A stretch of 62,994 nucleotides of DNA from JAAYCI01 sp964370195 (lineage in GTDB: Bacteria > Bacillota > Clostridia > Oscillospirales > Ruminococcaceae), in NCBI GenBank assembly GCA_964370195.1, contig CAYJIH010000007.1:1-62994 (forward strand), in the 5' to 3' direction. The notes under the pieces were generated by a model that saw only the letters and a list, made by a program, of their open reading frames with translations, was not told the origin of the DNA and made no database searches. Positions 26,625 to 34,914 of the stretch are shown here, one piece after another. A program made the position numbers and the translations under genes. Numbering within the stretch: position 1 is the first letter of the stretch; the number at the start of each line of letters is the position of its first letter.

Positions 26625-26671
26625 ACCTCCGCTGGCATCTGCAAAGTACCGCGGCACATTTTAACACAACA

Positions 26672-26718
26672 AAAAACCTATCGAGTAAACTCTGAATGAA
26701 TTTACTCGATAGGTTTTT
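26672..26718. terminator. Bidirectional terminator between the SDR-like and feo operons
   Basis: An 18-bp perfect stem (AAAAACCTATCGAGTAAA with its complement) and an 11-base loop, with A and T tracts on both sides. Confidence 0.92.
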
Positions 26719-26794
26719 TACTACTCTAAATGGGCATACTACAAAGTTGCATTGCCTCAACTATACATTGGAGCGTATACTTTTTATTCGTATA

Positions 26795-27001
26795 TTATTT
26801 CGAAGAAGAGCAACCACAATCAGGCCCACAACCATTTGTTTTATCCGTGTCATCTGGCTTTGTAGAACAAGAGCAATCTTTTCCACCACCAGATGATGGA
26901 CACCCAATGCAATGTGCCCCTCGACGTTTTGCCCGAACAATATACACAATTCCAAGTGCTAATATGAGTATAATCACAGCTGCCACGATCACGTTCGCCA
27001 T
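26795..27001 (-). CDS. FeoB-associated Cys-rich membrane protein
   Basis: 68 residues: one N-terminal membrane helix (about 4-22), a basic stretch RAKRRG, then a cytoplasmic tail with eight cysteines arranged in CxxC-like pairs (HCIGC, CSC, GCGPDCGC). This is the typical small protein encoded after feoB in Clostridia. The start is the ATG at 27001 after a GAGGTG site; a longer in-frame extension is possible but lacks a site. It lies 55 bases after feoB and shares its transcript. It may bind iron or a cluster and assist FeoB; its precise role is unknown. Confidence 0.88.
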   Translation of the reverse strand: MANVIVAAVIILILALGIVYIVRAKRRGAHCIGCPSSGGGKDCSCSTKPDDTDKTNGCGPDCGCSSSK

Positions 27002-27056
27002 TCTCAACACCTCATTTCTGTTCGCGCTGAAACTTAGAAACAAATTTTATCTCACA

Positions 27057-29075
27057 TTAGGAAGCTTTACCGGCTGATACTGCTACACCAGACATTTTTT
27101 GAGCCGATTTTTTATTGCCTTGAATCACAAGGTACACCACCAAAGCCACCATGATGCCCACTGCGATTAGACCAGGAATAAAGGCTGTGCCCAAAGCGCC
27201 TGTTGTAACCAGCGTGCCAATTTGGTAAACGAAGAAGGCTACAACGTATCCTACACCAAACTGTAAACCAATGCCAGCCCACAACCATTTTTTGCTCTCC
27301 ATCTCGGCATTCATAGCACCAATGGCAGCAAAGCACGGCGGGGTGAACAAGTTAAACATTAAGTATGCCAATGCGGCAACAGTTGTCATTCCCATAACTG
27401 TAGCCACGTCTGCAGCACCACTCACCAAGGCAAGCTCCTCAGTGTCAATGAAGTTGGTGATACCGAACACAACAGCCAAAGTTCCTACCACATTTTCTTT
27501 TGCAATAAAACCAGTAATGGCAGCAGCGGCCAATTGCCACAGGCCAAAACCAAGCGGCAGCAACAAAATGGCAAAAGGTGATGCGATTGTGGCCAGGATG
27601 CTGGTGTCTTCCATGCCTTCGGCCACTACTTGGAAGCTCCAGTCAAATGTTTGCATAAGCTGCACAGCGGCATTGCACAATAGGATGATGGTACCAGCCT
27701 TGATAATAAAGGCTTTACCACGAGAAAGCATAGAGATTGCTGCACGTTTAATGCTGGGGAAGCGATACTCTGGAAGTTCCATAATAAAGAACGAGCGTGC
27801 ATTTTTCTCGCCTGTAATGCGCTGAATGACCAATGCATTCAAAATAATAAGTGCAATACCAGAGAAGTACATCAGCACAAGTACCCAAGCAGAATCTGCA
27901 AAAAACACACCGGCAAACAAAGCAATTACAGGCAGTTTTGCACCACAAGGGATAAACGGTGTTAGCATTGCCGTTGTTCTGCGTTGACGTTCGTTGCGAA
28001 TGGTTCTGGTTGCCATAACACCCGGAATGGCGCAACCTGTACCAATAATCATTGGGATAATGGATTTACCGGACAAACCAACCAATTTAAAGAATGGATC
28101 CATTACTACGGCAACACGTGCCATGTATCCACAGTCTTCCAAAAGTGCCAGCAGGAAGAACAACACCATGATGAGTGGCAAGAAGCCTACAACGGCACCC
28201 ACACCGCCGATAATGCCATCCAAAAGCAAGGAGCTTAACACCGGGCTTACGCTTTCGCCTAATAGACCCTCTACAAAACCATAGAACATATCAATAAGAC
28301 CAACAAGCCAATCAGCAAGCCATGTGCCCACATACGTTTGCGACACATTGAACACCAGCCACATCACAATTACGAAAATGGGAATGCCCAGCCACTTGTT
28401 TGCCACAATGCGGTCTACAGTATCTTGTGCTGTTTGCTTGTTGCTTTTCACAGCGCGTTTTTCAACCGCTTGTACGAGTGAGTTTACGAACTCAAAACGT
28501 TTCTTATCGGCTGCTTGCACTGCCTTCTCATCGGCAGCATTCACATCACCTTGGCTATATGGGGCTGTTTGCCCATTTCCAGCCACTGCCACTGCTTTGT
28601 CAATCAGCTCTTGTAAGCCGTTGCTAGCACTTGCCGTTGCCACTGTTTTCACAACTGGGCATTGCAATTTTTCAGACAACACACTTGCATCAACAGATGT
28701 ATTCTTTTTCTCATTCAAGTCATTTTTATTTAAAGCCACCACCACAGGAATGCCAAGCTCTAAAAGCTGTGTTGTAAAAAACAAGCTACGGCTTAAGTTT
28801 GTGGCATCCACAATGTTGATGATAACGTCTGGCCCTTCTGTGGCAACAAACGCTTTTGTAATGTTTTCCTCTGAAGTAAATGGTGACATCGAATACGCGC
28901 CCGGCAGATCTACCGCAATAAGATCTGCTCCAGAACATAAGTTCGATTTGATTTTCCCCTCTTTTTTCTCAACGGTAACGCCCGCCCAGTTTCCCACTTT
29001 TTCAATTTTGCCTGTGATGGCATTGAAAAGTGTTGTTTTTCCACTGTTCGGATTTCCAGTTAGTGCAATTTTCAA
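27057..29075 (-). CDS. feoB: Ferrous iron transporter FeoB
   Basis: About 673 residues. A G-domain comes first: G1 GNPNSGKTT, G3 DLPG(AYS), G4 NKND; this is followed by a helical spacer and a polytopic domain with two Gate repeats (PMIIGTGCAIPG and the later LFTPPCFAAIGAM segment). It imports Fe(II) in anaerobic conditions. The start chosen is the TTG at 29075, eight bases after GGGAGGG, which gives the usual K-I-A-L-T-G-N-P-N-S-G-K opening. An ATG at 29114 would add 13 residues but has a poor site, so the start is uncertain. It follows feoA by about 150 bases in the same operon. Confidence 0.96.
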   Translation of the reverse strand: MKIALTGNPNSGKTTLFNAITGKIEKVGNWAGVTVEKKEGKIKSNLCSGADLIAVDLPGAYSMSPFTSEENITKAFVATEGPDVIINIVDATNLSRSLFFTTQLLELGIPVVVALNKNDLNEKKNTSVDASVLSEKLQCPVVKTVATASASNGLQELIDKAVAVAGNGQTAPYSQGDVNAADEKAVQAADKKRFEFVNSLVQAVEKRAVKSNKQTAQDTVDRIVANKWLGIPIFVIVMWLVFNVSQTYVGTWLADWLVGLIDMFYGFVEGLLGESVSPVLSSLLLDGIIGGVGAVVGFLPLIMVLFFLLALLEDCGYMARVAVVMDPFFKLVGLSGKSIIPMIIGTGCAIPGVMATRTIRNERQRRTTAMLTPFIPCGAKLPVIALFAGVFFADSAWVLVLMYFSGIALIILNALVIQRITGEKNARSFFIMELPEYRFPSIKRAAISMLSRGKAFIIKAGTIILLCNAAVQLMQTFDWSFQVVAEGMEDTSILATIASPFAILLLPLGFGLWQLAAAAITGFIAKENVVGTLAVVFGITNFIDTEELALVSGAADVATVMGMTTVAALAYLMFNLFTPPCFAAIGAMNAEMESKKWLWAGIGLQFGVGYVVAFFVYQIGTLVTTGALGTAFIPGLIAVGIMVALVVYLVIQGNKKSAQKMSGVAVSAGKAS

Positions 29076-29224
29076 AATAATGTCCCTCCCACATTTTTTC
29101 AAACAATACATCATTGTTTCTTTTTGTCGTCGTCCCTTGCCTTTTGTCTCCAAATTGCCAATTACCAAATTCAAATCATCGAATACATCCGTGTTCCGCT
29201 TCCGTATGCCAAACTGCTACAATG

Positions 29225-29470
29225 TTATTCCTCGGGCTTTAGTACAATAGCCTTTGCTAACTCCTTATCAATACTATAGCGCGCATCTTTTATTGTAACA
29301 ATATAGTTTTGTGACAACCGGGATAGCACCGTTGCTTTTTCCCCAGGGTAACACCCCAGTGTAAACAAAAAACTTTCCAGTTCTTTGTCATTTGTAGAGA
29401 CCTCAGAAATATAATATTCTGTGTCTAACTGTGCATCTGCCAGCGTAAATACTGTGTTTTCATTTTGCAT
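29225..29470 (-). CDS. feoA: FeoA domain protein
   Basis: 81 residues, an SH3-like FeoA domain. The pattern LGCYPGEKATVLSRLSQNYIVTIKDARYSIDKELAKAIVL is characteristic. FeoA is a cytoplasmic partner needed for FeoB-mediated Fe(II) uptake. It is the first gene of the feo operon, about 85 bases downstream of a promoter/operator, with GGTGGG before the ATG. The N-terminal 25 residues (TVFTLADAQLDTEYYISEV) are normal for the family. Confidence 0.93.
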   Translation of the reverse strand: MQNENTVFTLADAQLDTEYYISEVSTNDKELESFLFTLGCYPGEKATVLSRLSQNYIVTIKDARYSIDKELAKAIVLKPEE

Positions 29471-29535
29471 ATATAACCCACCTTATGTATTCGATATTTT
29501 ATGAAAGCTAATTTGGCAATTTTAGATTCAAAAAA

Positions 29536-29551
29536 GTTAGTTCACGCTAAC
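29536..29551. promoter_or_regulatory. Operator-like dyad at the feo transcription start
   Basis: GTTAG-TTCACG-CTAAC lies directly after the -10 of the feo promoter, overlapping the predicted start. The half-sites GTTAG/CTAAC resemble those of DtxR/IdeR-type iron boxes, but the spacing differs from the consensus, so the regulator's identity is inferred. Confidence 0.6.
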
Positions 29552-29552
29552 C

Positions 29553-29581
29553 ACTATATCAGAAGCACCCCTTCCTGTCAA
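29553..29581 (-). promoter_or_regulatory. Promoter of the feo operon
   Basis: On the minus strand, TTGACA (29576-29581), a 17-base spacer and TATAGT (29553-29558), about 80 bases before feoA. Confidence 0.8.
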
Positions 29582-29775
29582 TTTATTTGCACGTTTTTAG
29601 GAACAATAACAAAAATACATATAAAATAGGTAAGAAATAAGCCAATTTGCTCACCCAAAAATTTCTTTTTGTATGCAATTATTTTGAAACAAACCGCTTC
29701 CAACGCTTATTCAAAAATGATGTCCTCTTCCTTAAAACACATCACGCTCTAAATGCACGCGTATAACAAAACACA

Positions 29776-29805
29776 AAAAAGCCACACCATACGGTGTGGC
29801 TTTTT
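29776..29805 (-). terminator. Terminator of the rplJL transcript
   Basis: A 13-bp stem (AAAAAGCCACACC with GGTGTGGCTTTTT) and a 4-base loop, located 28 bases after the rplL stop. It ends the ribosomal operon with no rpoB downstream. Confidence 0.9.
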
Positions 29806-29832
29806 ACATGCATTCGATGAATACAAAAAATC

Positions 29833-30207
29833 TTATTTAAGCTCGATTGTAGCACCGGCTTCTTCCAATTTCTTTTGTACATCTTCAGCGTCGGCTTTAG
29901 AAACGCCTTCTTTAACGCTTTTTGGTGCATTGTCAACCAACTCTTTAGCCTCTTTCAGGCCAAGGCCGGTGATCTCTTTCACCAATTTGATAACGGCCAT
30001 TTTGTTGCCGCCAACTTCTTTAAGAACAACGTCAAATTCGCTCTTCTCTTCTTCGCCGCCACCAGCAGCAGGTGCTGCGCCAGCCATCATAACAGGGGCT
30101 GCAGCAGAAACACCAAATTTTTCTTCAATGGCTTTTACCAGTTCGTTAAGCTCTAAAACGGTAAGCTCTTCGACACTGGCAACGATTTTATCAATTTTCT
30201 CAGACAT
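29833..30207 (-). CDS. rplL: 50S ribosomal protein L7/L12
   Basis: 124 residues. N-terminal dimerisation part (MSEKIDKIVASVEELTVLEL), an Ala/Gly-rich hinge (about 35-52) and the globular C-terminal domain with EKSEFDVVLKEVGGNKMAVIK and GLGLKEAKELVDNAPKSVKEG, which contacts elongation factors. GGAGG precedes the ATG. It is the second gene of the rplJ-rplL unit, whose stoichiometry is four or six L12 per L10. Confidence 0.99.
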   Translation of the reverse strand: MSEKIDKIVASVEELTVLELNELVKAIEEKFGVSAAAPVMMAGAAPAAGGGEEEKSEFDVVLKEVGGNKMAVIKLVKEITGLGLKEAKELVDNAPKSVKEGVSKADAEDVQKKLEEAGATIELK

Positions 30208-30248
30208 AGTCGTTTCCTCCAGTTTTATTACAATAATGGTTTAATATT

Positions 30249-30863
30249 TTACGATTCGGCCGTAGCTTCTTCCGCTTTTGCCTCTTCAGCAGGTGCCGCC
30301 TCTTCGGCAGCAGGTGCTTCTTCAGCTACGGGAGCGTCAGCGGCAGGGGCTGCATCACCGTCTTCTGCACGTTTCTCGGCAAGGGCGTTCAAGCCACAAG
30401 CCAAACCACGCAAGTTTCCGGTAAGAGCAGATAGCAACATCGACAACAGACCTTCGCGTCCGGGCAGTTTGGAGAGAGCCTCCACTTCAGCTGCGGGCAC
30501 TACTTTGCCATCAATATAGCCAATTTTAACCTCAAATTTTCCTTTGGATTTCTCAGCATACTTGCACAAAATACGTGCAGGAGCCAAGCTATCCTCCTCA
30601 TTGGCCAAAGCCAACGCGGTGGAACCTTTCAGGGCAGAATTCAAGTCAGCATATTCAGTATCTTGAATTGCCAGTTGTACCATTGTGTTCTTAACCACTT
30701 GATACTCTACACCGGCTTCGCGCAGTTCACGACGCAATGCAGTATCAGCTTCTACGTTGATGCCAACGTAATCCACCAAAACACCGGCCGGCGCTGCCAT
30801 GATTTTCGTTTTCAAGTCCTCTACACAAGCTTGCTTCTGTTTTAGAATTTTCTCACTGGGCAT
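30249..30863 (-). CDS. rplJ: 50S ribosomal protein L10
   Basis: 204 residues, start ATG at 30863 after GAGGTG. The N-terminal domain carries VDYVGINVEADTALRRELREAGVEYQVVKNTM, the rRNA-binding part, and the C-terminal part continues into an Ala/Glu-rich tail (about 170-204) longer than in many homologues. It anchors the L7/L12 stalk. Expression is probably controlled by the L10 leader directly upstream, in which L10 with L12 binds its own mRNA (family knowledge). Confidence 0.98.
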   Translation of the reverse strand: MPSEKILKQKQACVEDLKTKIMAAPAGVLVDYVGINVEADTALRRELREAGVEYQVVKNTMVQLAIQDTEYADLNSALKGSTALALANEEDSLAPARILCKYAEKSKGKFEVKIGYIDGKVVPAAEVEALSKLPGREGLLSMLLSALTGNLRGLACGLNALAEKRAEDGDAAPAADAPVAEEAPAAEEAAPAEEAKAEEATAES

Positions 30864-30904
30864 AATTTTCACCTCGTTTCCTAAAAAAATCAACGGGAAC
30901 ACAC

Positions 30905-31022
30905 GCATAAAACGCCTCTTTCCCATAGAGAAAGAGGCGCAAAAACTCAAAATGTTCTTGTCCAGTTTCTCGGCAGGAAGGGTACGTCCCTGTTATCTGT
31001 CTCCTGCTGTCTACAAAACAGC
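30905..31022 (-). promoter_or_regulatory. Ribosomal L10 leader with attenuator-like hairpin
   Basis: On the minus strand, GTAGACAGCAGGAG (from about 31016) and later CCTTCCTGCCGAG (about 30970) are the paired conserved segments of the L10 leader RNA. A 10-bp hairpin CGCCTCTTTC/GAAAGAGGCG followed by TTTT (30939-30909) sits between it and rplJ and could act as an attenuator. Confidence 0.8.
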
Positions 31023-31029
31023 TTTTATA

Positions 31030-31058
31030 ATGATACACATTTTCGGATCATTTGTCAA
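31030..31058 (-). promoter_or_regulatory. Promoter of rplJ-rplL
   Basis: On the minus strand, TTGACA (31053-31058), 17 bases and TATCAT (31030-31035). The predicted start near 31023 coincides with the beginning of the L10 leader. Confidence 0.75.
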
Positions 31059-31067
31059 GGTGTAATA

Positions 31068-31772
31068 TTAAACACCTTGTGTCATGTACTTTGTGCTGCT
31101 TACTTTTACGCCAGGACCCATGGTGGATGCTAGCGAAATGCTGCGCAAATATTGGCCTTTTGCAGCCGATGGTTTTGCCTTTACAAGGGCACCCATAATC
31201 GCCGCAAGGTTTTCGTTCAGTTTTTCTTCGCCAAACGATGCCTTACCAATAGGCACATGCACAATGTTGGCTTTATCAAGACGATACTCGATTTTACCTG
31301 CCAAGGCTTCTGCAACTGCTTTGCCCACATCCGGTGTTACTGTGCCGGCTTTCGGGTTTGGCATTAAGCCACGGGGGCCAAGCAATTTACCAAGACGGCC
31401 TACAAGACCCATCATGTCCGGTGTTGTTACCAACACATCGAAATCCATAAAACCTTCATTTTGGATACGACTTACGAGGTCAGCTTCACCAACCAACATA
31501 GCGCCTGCTTCTTCAGCTGCTTTTGCAGCATCGCCTTTGGCAATGGCTACAACGCGCACATTTTTACCTGTACCATGTGGCAATACCACAGCACCACGCA
31601 CCTGTTGGTCTGCATGGCGGCTGTCTACGCCCAAACGCACATGTAACTCTACTGTTTCGTCAAACTTTGCTTTTGCCATTTTGCATACCAAAGCCAAAGC
31701 CTCTTCGCTGTCGTATGCTTTTCCGCTCTCTAATTCTTTCGCGGAGTCAATATATTTTTTTCCGTGTTTCAT
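31068..31772 (-). CDS. rplA: 50S ribosomal protein L1
   Basis: 234 residues, start ATG at 31772 after AGGAGGAAAG; longer extensions lack a site. The L1 hallmarks are visible: ELHVRLGVDSRHADQQVRGAVVLPHGTGK and MPNPKAGTVTPDVGKAV. It forms the mobile L1 stalk and can repress its own operon in many bacteria. It follows rplK by about 70 bases. Confidence 0.99.
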   Translation of the reverse strand: MKHGKKYIDSAKELESGKAYDSEEALALVCKMAKAKFDETVELHVRLGVDSRHADQQVRGAVVLPHGTGKNVRVVAIAKGDAAKAAEEAGAMLVGEADLVSRIQNEGFMDFDVLVTTPDMMGLVGRLGKLLGPRGLMPNPKAGTVTPDVGKAVAEALAGKIEYRLDKANIVHVPIGKASFGEEKLNENLAAIMGALVKAKPSAAKGQYLRSISLASTMGPGVKVSSTKYMTQGV

Positions 31773-31840
31773 TCTTTCCTCCTGTGGTAATGAAAGCTCT
31801 CTCGCTCTCTGTCGGATTTTTCCTCCCACTTCGGGGGTTC

Positions 31841-32266
31841 TTAGTCTTCTACAATAACGCCCATGCTGCGGCAAGTGCCTTCAATCATAGACACGGCCGT
31901 TTCGATGCTTGCAGCATTCAAGTCTACCATTTTTGTTTTGGCAATCTCTTCCAGCTGTGCGCGTTTCAATGTGGCTACCTTTGTTTTGTTCGGCTCGCCA
32001 CTTGCTTTTTCTAGGCCAGCTGCTTTTTTAATCAACACAGCTGCCGGTGGTGTTTTTGTGATAAAAGAGAACGAATGGTCTGCATATACTGTGATAACCA
32101 CAGGAATGAGATAGCCAATGTCTTTGGCTGTACGCTCGTTAAACTCTTTTGTAAACGACATAATGTTAACGCCGTGCTGACCCAATGCCGGGCCAACCGG
32201 TGGTGCCGGCGTTGCCTTACCGGCCGGAATTTGGAGCTTGATATAGCCCACTACCTTTTGTGCCAT
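31841..32266 (-). CDS. rplK: 50S ribosomal protein L11
   Basis: 141 residues. The N-terminal domain has KLQIPAGKATPAPPVGPALGQHGVNIMSF, the proline-rich L11 signature, and the C-terminal RNA-binding domain ends in GTCRSMGVIVED. It binds the GTPase-associated centre of 23S rRNA. GGAGG precedes the ATG. It follows nusG by 18 bases. Confidence 0.99.
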   Translation of the reverse strand: MAQKVVGYIKLQIPAGKATPAPPVGPALGQHGVNIMSFTKEFNERTAKDIGYLIPVVITVYADHSFSFITKTPPAAVLIKKAAGLEKASGEPNKTKVATLKRAQLEEIAKTKMVDLNAASIETAVSMIEGTCRSMGVIVED

Positions 32267-32284
32267 GATTTATACCTCCATGAA

Positions 32285-32800
32285 TTAAATCGGTTTTACC
32301 TGGTTCAAGTCTAGCTCGGCTGGGGTTTCCCGCCCAAACATCGAAACTTTCACATGAACCTTTCCGCTCTCGTGGTCGATGACGTCCACAAGACCAACAA
32401 AGCCCTCTAACGGGCCAGTTAGAACCTCTACACTGTCGCCCACATTGTAGTCAACACTGGATTCACCTTCATCCAGCCACAAAGACTCTACCTCTGCCTC
32501 AGACAGCGGAACCGGCTTAGAGCTGGGGCCAACAAAGCCCGTCACGCCCCTTGTATTGCGCACAATATACCAACTGTCGTCGGTCATCACCATTTTCACC
32601 AGAACATAGCCGGGAAACAGTTTGCGCTCTACTTCTTTTGTTTTGCCGTCTTTGGTTTCTTCCACAATTTCCGTGGGCACTCGAACTTCTTGAATCAGCT
32701 CTTGTAGACGCCTATTTTCTACGATGGTAGACAAATTTTGGGCCACTTTTTTTTCGTAGCCGGAATAGGTATGCACTACATACCAGTATGCCTGTTCCAT
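32285..32800 (-). CDS. nusG: Transcription termination/antitermination protein NusG
   Basis: 171 residues. The NGN domain begins WYVVHTYSGYEKKVAQNL and contains LFPGYVLVKMVMTDDSWYIVRNTRGVTGFVG; the C-terminal KOW domain has DSVEVLTGPLEGFVGLVDVI. It links RNA polymerase with Rho or the ribosome. An AAGGAGA site precedes the ATG. It lies between secE and rplK, the usual bacterial order. Confidence 0.99.
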   Translation of the reverse strand: MEQAYWYVVHTYSGYEKKVAQNLSTIVENRRLQELIQEVRVPTEIVEETKDGKTKEVERKLFPGYVLVKMVMTDDSWYIVRNTRGVTGFVGPSSKPVPLSEAEVESLWLDEGESSVDYNVGDSVEVLTGPLEGFVGLVDVIDHESGKVHVKVSMFGRETPAELDLNQVKPI

Positions 32801-32826
32801 GTCTTCTCCTTCATTTGCATGCTGTG

Positions 32827-33072
32827 TTATGCCGTTCCCATAAGGGAAATCAAATTTTCAAGAACGAAACTGAAAATGGCATCTAAGCCAAAAATAACCA
32901 CCGATGCAACGAGAGCAAAGACAACAACTACCAAGAAGTTGTTAAGCACCTGACTACGGCTGGGCCACACAACTTTTTTCATTTCACCTTTCGTATCACG
33001 AAAGAAACGAGTAAAGTTTTTACCAAACCGCTTGAAAAAATTCTCGTTTTTCTTTGCTGATTTCTCTGCCAT
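32827..33072 (-). CDS. secE: Preprotein translocase subunit SecE
   Basis: 81 residues, the short SecE form: a basic cytoplasmic amphipathic helix (FFRDTKGEMKKVVWPSRSQVLNNF) and one membrane helix (about 50-75). It clamps SecY in the translocon. An AAGGGG site precedes the ATG; rpmG ends 16 bases upstream. Confidence 0.97.
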   Translation of the reverse strand: MAEKSAKKNENFFKRFGKNFTRFFRDTKGEMKKVVWPSRSQVLNNFLVVVVFALVASVVIFGLDAIFSFVLENLISLMGTA

Positions 33073-33088
33073 GCAAATGCCCCTTTCC

Positions 33089-33238
33089 CTACTTTGTTTC
33101 TCGGTGGAGTGTCTGCTTGCGGCAGAAACGGCAGTACTTTTTGCGTTCCAGTCTGTCAGGAGTGTTCTTTTTGTTCTTTTTTGTGTCGTAATTACGTTGT
33201 TTACACTCCGTGCAGGCCAGGGTGATTTTCACTGTCAT
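33089..33238 (-). CDS. rpmG: 50S ribosomal protein L33
   Basis: A 49-residue gene too short for many gene finders. It opens with MTVKITLACTECKQRNYDT, contains NKKNTPDRLERKKYCRFCRKQT and ends LHRETK. The two CxxC pairs (C9/C12 and C36/C39) form a zinc ribbon, so this is the zinc-dependent paralogue. GGAGGT precedes the ATG. It is the first gene of the rpmG-secE-nusG-rplK-rplA operon. Confidence 0.96.
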   Translation of the reverse strand: MTVKITLACTECKQRNYDTKKNKKNTPDRLERKKYCRFCRKQTLHRETK

Positions 33239-33367
33239 ACTCTTTTGCACCTCCATTTGGTTCGGTATTGTTAACCTCCCTCACATGCGGCCACCCTGCG
33301 GCCATTACACAGGCCCTTTTGTGGCTAAAATCGCACAAAAAAAATAGACCTGCAGTGAGGTACAGTT

Positions 33368-33397
33368 ATCATAACACAATATAGCAATCGCTGTCAA
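33368..33397 (-). promoter_or_regulatory. Promoter of the rpmG-secE-nusG-rplKA operon
   Basis: On the minus strand, TTGACA (33392-33397), 18 bases and TATGAT (33368-33373), about 130 bases before rpmG. The interval to the next divergent gene contains this and one other promoter, and no tRNA. Confidence 0.7.
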
Positions 33398-33447
33398 TGT
33401 TATTTTCTATTTCAGTTTTGAATTTCAAATCAAACCATCGGTTTTTC

Positions 33448-33475
33448 TTGATGAAAACAACAAATATGGTATAAT
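33448..33475 (+). promoter_or_regulatory. Promoter of the exported protein/PAP2/methyltransferase operon
   Basis: TTGATG (33448-33453), 16 bases and TATAAT (33470-33475); the -10 is extended by TGG immediately before it. Confidence 0.7.
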
Positions 33476-33532
33476 TAAATGAATTAAGGAATATAGGATG
33501 CTAAAACAGATAAAAAATGGAGACAAGATATC

Positions 33533-34006
33533 ATGGAACAGCGAAAGCGCTGGATAAAAAAAATAGCCATTGGCCTTGCCGCTTTGTTTCTGGCGGGTGC
33601 GATCTCTTACGTCATTCGAGATGTGCTTGCCATTCAAAACCCGGAAAGTGCCTTGCCTGTGATCGAAATTGAATATAATGACAGAGCGTTGCCCACACAA
33701 CACTACATGATGGACGCCTACTCTTGGCGCTTTTTATTTACCACTGTGGAATGGACCGAAGAAAACAGAAATGCTGTAAGCGCATTAGAGCCTGCCCCTG
33801 TTTTGCCCGGTGTCCCATTAAATATCAGTTTTTCTTTTCCATGCAACAGCATGAAGATAAGCCGTTCTTACGAAAACCGCAATGAATATGAACCTGTAAC
33901 GGGCGGGCTACAAACACCATTCAGCGGCGGTACCTACACATATCGAATTGAAGCAGAATGGGGTACTCGAGGTTCTGTTTTATACTATATTAAGGTGCGC
34001 GTATAA
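33533..34006 (+). CDS. Exported protein of unknown function
   Basis: 157 residues. A basic N-terminus followed by one hydrophobic helix (about 10-30) suggests a signal anchor, with the remainder outside the cell. The exported part is small and beta-rich by appearance (VIEIEYNDRALPTQHYMMDAYSWRFLF; GGTYTYRIEAEWGTRGSVLYYIKVRV), resembling an Ig-like or jelly-roll domain, but I do not recognise a family. GGAGA precedes the ATG. Its stop codon overlaps the ATG of the PAP2 phosphatase by one base, so the two are coupled and may both act at the envelope. Confidence 0.75.
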   Translation: MEQRKRWIKKIAIGLAALFLAGAISYVIRDVLAIQNPESALPVIEIEYNDRALPTQHYMMDAYSWRFLFTTVEWTEENRNAVSALEPAPVLPGVPLNISFSFPCNSMKISRSYENRNEYEPVTGGLQTPFSGGTYTYRIEAEWGTRGSVLYYIKVRV

Positions 34007-34911
34007 TGAAGCCTATCCCCGAAAACAGCAAACACACTATAAAACAGAAAAAGACACTTTTCTTCATTGGGCTTGCCCTTGTTCTATGTACCGCAGGGCT
34101 TGCCTGTGCCGCACAGTGGGACCTTGCCATTGATCATTTTCTTTATCATCCACAAACTGTGTGGGCCATTTGCATGGAAGCGTTTGGTTGGTGGGTGCCG
34201 TTTGGGCCGGTGCTGCTTTTCTTTTTACTACATGCTGCACAAGCCAAAGCACACGCACGAAAGCACTGGCCTTTTTGGATAGCACTGTCTGCCTTCCTGC
34301 TTATTGGCCTATTTGTAGGCAGTGTGCACTACTTACACAAAAGAACCGTTGTACAAGGCCTTTTTTCACTGCAAACATGGCTTTGGTTTTTGCCGGCAGT
34401 GTTCTTATTTATCTTCACAACACACTGGTTGTTTCGCCAAACACCGTTTACATGGAAAAAACTTCTGTTTTTCTCGCAGTTTGGCCTTGTGTTTTTACCG
34501 TCTACACTTGCCCTTATTCAAATTCTAAAACTCATTTGGCAACGGCCGCGCTACGAAATAATGTTGGCCGAAGGGCGTCTTCGTGATTTCACCGCCTGGT
34601 ACCAGCCGTTTGGCCCCGGCGGCAGTTCCTTCCCGTCTGGACACACGGCCAACGCCTGCGGCATATTTTTACTGCTCATCCTGTGTGATTTATTTCCTTC
34701 TTGGCAGCAAAAAAAACGATGGTTTTTTGTGTTTTGTTGGCTTTATATTTGTCTTATGGCACTTTCTCGCATGATAATGGGGCGCCACTTTTTGTCCGAC
34801 ACTGTGGCGGCAACGACACTCGTTTCTATTTTATTTCTACTGTTGCACCAAAGTTCCCTATACGAAAAAAAACTACAATACATTCTTACACCTAACAAGG
34901 AAGGGAGCTAA
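34006..34911 (+). CDS. PAP2-family membrane phosphatase
   Basis: 301 residues with about six membrane helices. All three PAP2 motifs are present: KLIWQRPRYE (K-x6-RP, about 183-192), SSFPSGHTAN (about 205-214) and SRMIMGRHFLSD (SR-x5-H-x3-D, about 249-260). Such enzymes dephosphorylate lipid phosphates such as undecaprenyl pyrophosphate or phosphatidic acid on the outer face of the membrane. The ATG overlaps the previous stop (TAATG). The substrate is not determined by sequence. Confidence 0.9.
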   Translation: MKPIPENSKHTIKQKKTLFFIGLALVLCTAGLACAAQWDLAIDHFLYHPQTVWAICMEAFGWWVPFGPVLLFFLLHAAQAKAHARKHWPFWIALSAFLLIGLFVGSVHYLHKRTVVQGLFSLQTWLWFLPAVFLFIFTTHWLFRQTPFTWKKLLFFSQFGLVFLPSTLALIQILKLIWQRPRYEIMLAEGRLRDFTAWYQPFGPGGSSFPSGHTANACGIFLLLILCDLFPSWQQKKRWFFVFCWLYICLMALSRMIMGRHFLSDTVAATTLVSILFLLLHQSSLYEKKLQYILTPNKEGS

Positions 34912-34914
34912 AAC

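Noticed and set aside
29076..29174. FeoB N-terminal extension of up to 33 residues
   Set aside because: The upstream codons have no good ribosome binding site, while GGGAGGG is placed eight bases before the TTG that gives the usual FeoB opening.
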